From Nitrospiria bacterium (GTDB taxonomy: Bacteria > Nitrospirota > CAKKRA01 > 9FT-COMBO-42-15), in contig CAKKRA010000279.1 in assembly GCA_919902475.1 (NCBI GenBank), positions 1 through 15,748 on the forward strand: 15,748 nucleotides of DNA. The letters are read 5' to 3'. This document shows, in pieces, positions 14,078 through 15,748 of the stretch. Both the position numbers and the translations under genes were made by a program. Each line of letters begins with the position of its first letter. Position 1 is the stretch's first letter. A model generated the notes under the pieces. It made no database searches, had not been told where the DNA came from, and saw nothing but the letters and a program-made list of their open reading frames with translations.

Positions 14078-14905
14078 GTGGCTTTAAGGGTCGGCGAGAT
14101 AAATTATTCCAATTGCATTCCAATATTTTATACATTAAAAAAGAGGCATCACTGTGCAGACTATACCTTTATACAGGGCATACCGTCTGAACTTAATCAA
14201 CTTATTTCTGATGGCAGGATAGATATAAGTCCGTCATCCTCTATTGAATATGCAATAAATCCAGAAAGATATCTTATACTCCCAGAGCTCTCAATAAGTT
14301 CTATAAAAAAAGTGGAGAGTATACTGCTCTTTTCTAAACTCCCGATGGAGGAGCTGAATAATAAGACGATTGCATTGACAAAGGCGTCAGCAACATCAAC
14401 AGTATTGCTTAAAATACTTCTTAAAAAAATGTATAATTATAGCAATACCTTTGTAGAGATAGTGGATTGCCTTGAAGAGGGACTGAGGAAATATCCTGCC
14501 TATCTATTGATTGGTGACGAGGCGCTGAATGAAAATATTAATAAAAAGAGATTATTTGTTTATGATTTAGGCGAACTCTGGTATAATCTAACTGGTAAAC
14601 CCTTTGTATTTGCCCTGTGGTTAGTAAGAAGGGAATCGTCATCATCCCAAAAAGAACTTATCGCCCAATTTTATAAAGACCTTTTAGCATCTAAAAAAGA
14701 GGCATATAAGGATCTTGTTAATATTGTAGATGATGTAAAGATATACAATAACATTGGCTCAGAGATGCTTATCAGGTACTGGAAGACGATTTCTTATGAT
14801 TTGACCAAAAAACATATTGAGGGGCTTTTAGAGTTCTATAATTACAGTAAAATAGAAAATATAATAAAAAAGGTTCCAGAATTAAATTTCTTTACGCCAG
14901 ATTAG
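14078..14905 (+). CDS. mqnA: Chorismate dehydratase MqnA (futalosine menaquinone pathway)
   Basis: MqnA converts chorismate to 3-[(1-carboxyvinyl)oxy]benzoate, the first step of the futalosine route to menaquinone, in the cytoplasm. The 275-residue protein has normal family length and a periplasmic-binding-protein-like fold. Family landmarks are RVGEINYSNCIPIFY at the N-terminus, GIPSELNQLISDGRIDISPSSSIEYA (34-59), ISSIKKVESILLFSK, LTKASATSTVLLKILL (98-113), LLIGDEAL (147-154), and DLGELWYNLTGKPFVFALWLVRR (167-189). The GTG start at 14078 follows AAAGGGGA at good spacing. It lies 20 bases after the diguanylate cyclase gene with no terminator, so it probably shares the chemosensory transcript. 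Other mqn genes are not in the window. A ligand-binding role derived from the MqnA fold is possible, but the conserved motifs favour the enzyme. Confidence 0.9.
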   Translation: MALRVGEINYSNCIPIFYTLKKRHHCADYTFIQGIPSELNQLISDGRIDISPSSSIEYAINPERYLILPELSISSIKKVESILLFSKLPMEELNNKTIALTKASATSTVLLKILLKKMYNYSNTFVEIVDCLEEGLRKYPAYLLIGDEALNENINKKRLFVYDLGELWYNLTGKPFVFALWLVRRESSSSQKELIAQFYKDLLASKKEAYKDLVNIVDDVKIYNNIGSEMLIRYWKTISYDLTKKHIEGLLEFYNYSKIENIIKKVPELNFFTPD

Positions 14906-14918
14906 AAAGGAGAGAGAA

Positions 14919-15748
14919 ATGCTTCTTCAAGTTGTGCGATATATTCTGATAATAATTTTATTTTCAATTATGGCTGTTAAACCATTTTACCTTTATGCTC
15001 AAACAGAATCGGCTGCTGCAGATTTATCAAAAGAGCTTGCCATAGATGAATGTGTTGAGATTGCATTAAAGAATCATCCAACGCTAAAGGCGGCAGAGGC
15101 ATCTGTTGATGCAAGCAAAAGCCAGGTATGGGAAGGCAGGTCAGCCTATTTCCCGCAGGTAAACATTACAACAGGTTACTCTGAAAATTATTCAACAAGC
15201 ACAACATTAAAAAAGGATACAGAGACCAAGGCCTATGCAACTACATTAAGCGTTAATCAGAAGATATATGATTTTGAACGGACAGGTTCTGCTGTTGATT
15301 CTGCAAAGGCGAATAGAAATGCAACAGAAAAGGAGTTTGACAAGGTCAAAACAGATATTATAGTAAAGGTAAAGGAATCTTATTATAGCCTTCTTCAGGC
15401 GCAAAGGATGGTTGGTGTAAATGAGGTGATTGTGAATCAGGCAAAGGCGCATCTAAAAAGGGCAAAGGCATTTTTTGAAGTCGGCACAAGGCCGAAGTTT
15501 GATGTTACACAGGCAGAGGTAGAGCTTAACAATGCAAACCTGAATCTTCAAAAGGCAAGGCACTCCTTTAGCATTGCGAAGATAACGCTTAGCAACAGCA
15601 TGGGACTGCCGGCTGACAAAGAGATAAAGATAAAGGATGTGCTTTTTACTGAAAGGCTTTATCCAGTAATAGATGATGCTGTTAAAGAGGCTATTGATGC
15701 AAGGCCGGATATAAAACAGATCAATGCAAAGATAGACGGCGCAAGGGC
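14919..15748 (+). CDS. TolC-family outer-membrane efflux protein (N-terminal part, runs off window)
   Basis: The ATG at 14919, behind a strong AAAGGAGAGAG site, opens a frame of 276 codons with no stop before the window ends. The N-terminus is a signal peptide: a short basic start, a hydrophobic core (YILIIILFSIMAV) and a likely cleavage after YLYA near residue 27. No lipobox cysteine is present. The mature part shows TolC-type features: LAIDECVEIALKNHPTLKAAEASVDASKSQV, then SAYFPQVNITTGYS leading into beta strands. Long helices follow (KVKESYYSLLQAQRMV, AKAFFEVGTRPKFDVTQAEVELNNANLNL), ending in a second-repeat motif AVKEAIDARPDIKQ. Such trimers form the outer-membrane channel of tripartite efflux pumps or type I secretion. 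It starts 13 bases after mqnA. Pump subunits would be expected downstream. Confidence 0.9.
   Translation, partial: MLLQVVRYILIIILFSIMAVKPFYLYAQTESAAADLSKELAIDECVEIALKNHPTLKAAEASVDASKSQVWEGRSAYFPQVNITTGYSENYSTSTTLKKDTETKAYATTLSVNQKIYDFERTGSAVDSAKANRNATEKEFDKVKTDIIVKVKESYYSLLQAQRMVGVNEVIVNQAKAHLKRAKAFFEVGTRPKFDVTQAEVELNNANLNLQKARHSFSIAKITLSNSMGLPADKEIKIKDVLFTERLYPVIDDAVKEAIDARPDIKQINAKIDGAR

Noticed and set aside
1..15748. CRISPR array, tRNA or rRNA genes, prophage or transposase genes
   Set aside because: No regularly spaced direct repeats, no cloverleaf-like or rRNA-like sequence and no recombinase motifs were seen. The only mobile-like feature is the palindromic element at 4448-4601.

Overview
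The window reads as chromosome of an anaerobic or microaerophilic Gram-negative bacterium. The clues are a ferredoxin-dependent 2-oxoacid oxidoreductase subunit, a menaquinone enzyme of the futalosine pathway (MqnA), a c-type-heme chemoreceptor, a TolC-type outer-membrane protein and a SPASM radical SAM enzyme. The DNA is moderately A+T-rich, with heavy use of AGG/AGA (Arg) and ATA (Ile) codons. A Desulfobacterota- or Nitrospirota-like host is my guess from this mix; no marker gene here settles it. All convincing genes are on the + strand.

Region 1 (1-3196) is a tight metabolic and Fe-S operon. It holds the 3' end of a 2-oxoacid:ferredoxin oxidoreductase gamma subunit, a class III PLP aminotransferase, a NifS/IscS-type cysteine desulfurase (4-base overlap with the aminotransferase) and a NifU/IscU-type scaffold. 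Together they can supply sulfur and Fe-S clusters for the ferredoxin enzyme and for the radical SAM protein that follows.

Region 2 (about 3200-4775) is the least ordinary part. A possible promoter precedes a radical SAM/SPASM enzyme with a PqqD-like N-terminal region. Downstream, behind one of the strongest Shine-Dalgarno sequences in the window, lies a 20-codon ORF (4641-4703) whose product ends in CxCxxxC. A clear Rho-independent terminator follows. This looks like a minimal RiPP locus: a maturase plus a tiny precursor peptide. Between the two genes sits a 154-bp nested palindrome resembling a MITE or REP element. Its terminal repeat supplies the last codons and the stop codon of the radical SAM gene.

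Region 3 (about 4780-5151) holds one doubtful small ORF, a CCTT repeat and polypyrimidine tract, and a sigma-70-like promoter.

Region 4 (5152-14057) is a complete chemosensory cluster with Wsp-like (alternative cellular function) logic. It encodes CheR-TPR, a fused CheW-CheW adaptor, a membrane chemoreceptor with a periplasmic CxxCH heme motif, CheA-REC, CheB and a REC-GGDEF diguanylate cyclase. No flagellar gene or single-domain CheY is present. The likely output is cyclic di-GMP made in response to a redox or small-ligand signal at the heme. Intergenic gaps are 20 bases or less and no terminator is visible, so the transcript probably continues into Region 5.

Region 5 (14078-15748) holds mqnA (chorismate dehydratase of the futalosine menaquinone route) and the 5' part of a TolC-like efflux protein that runs off the window.
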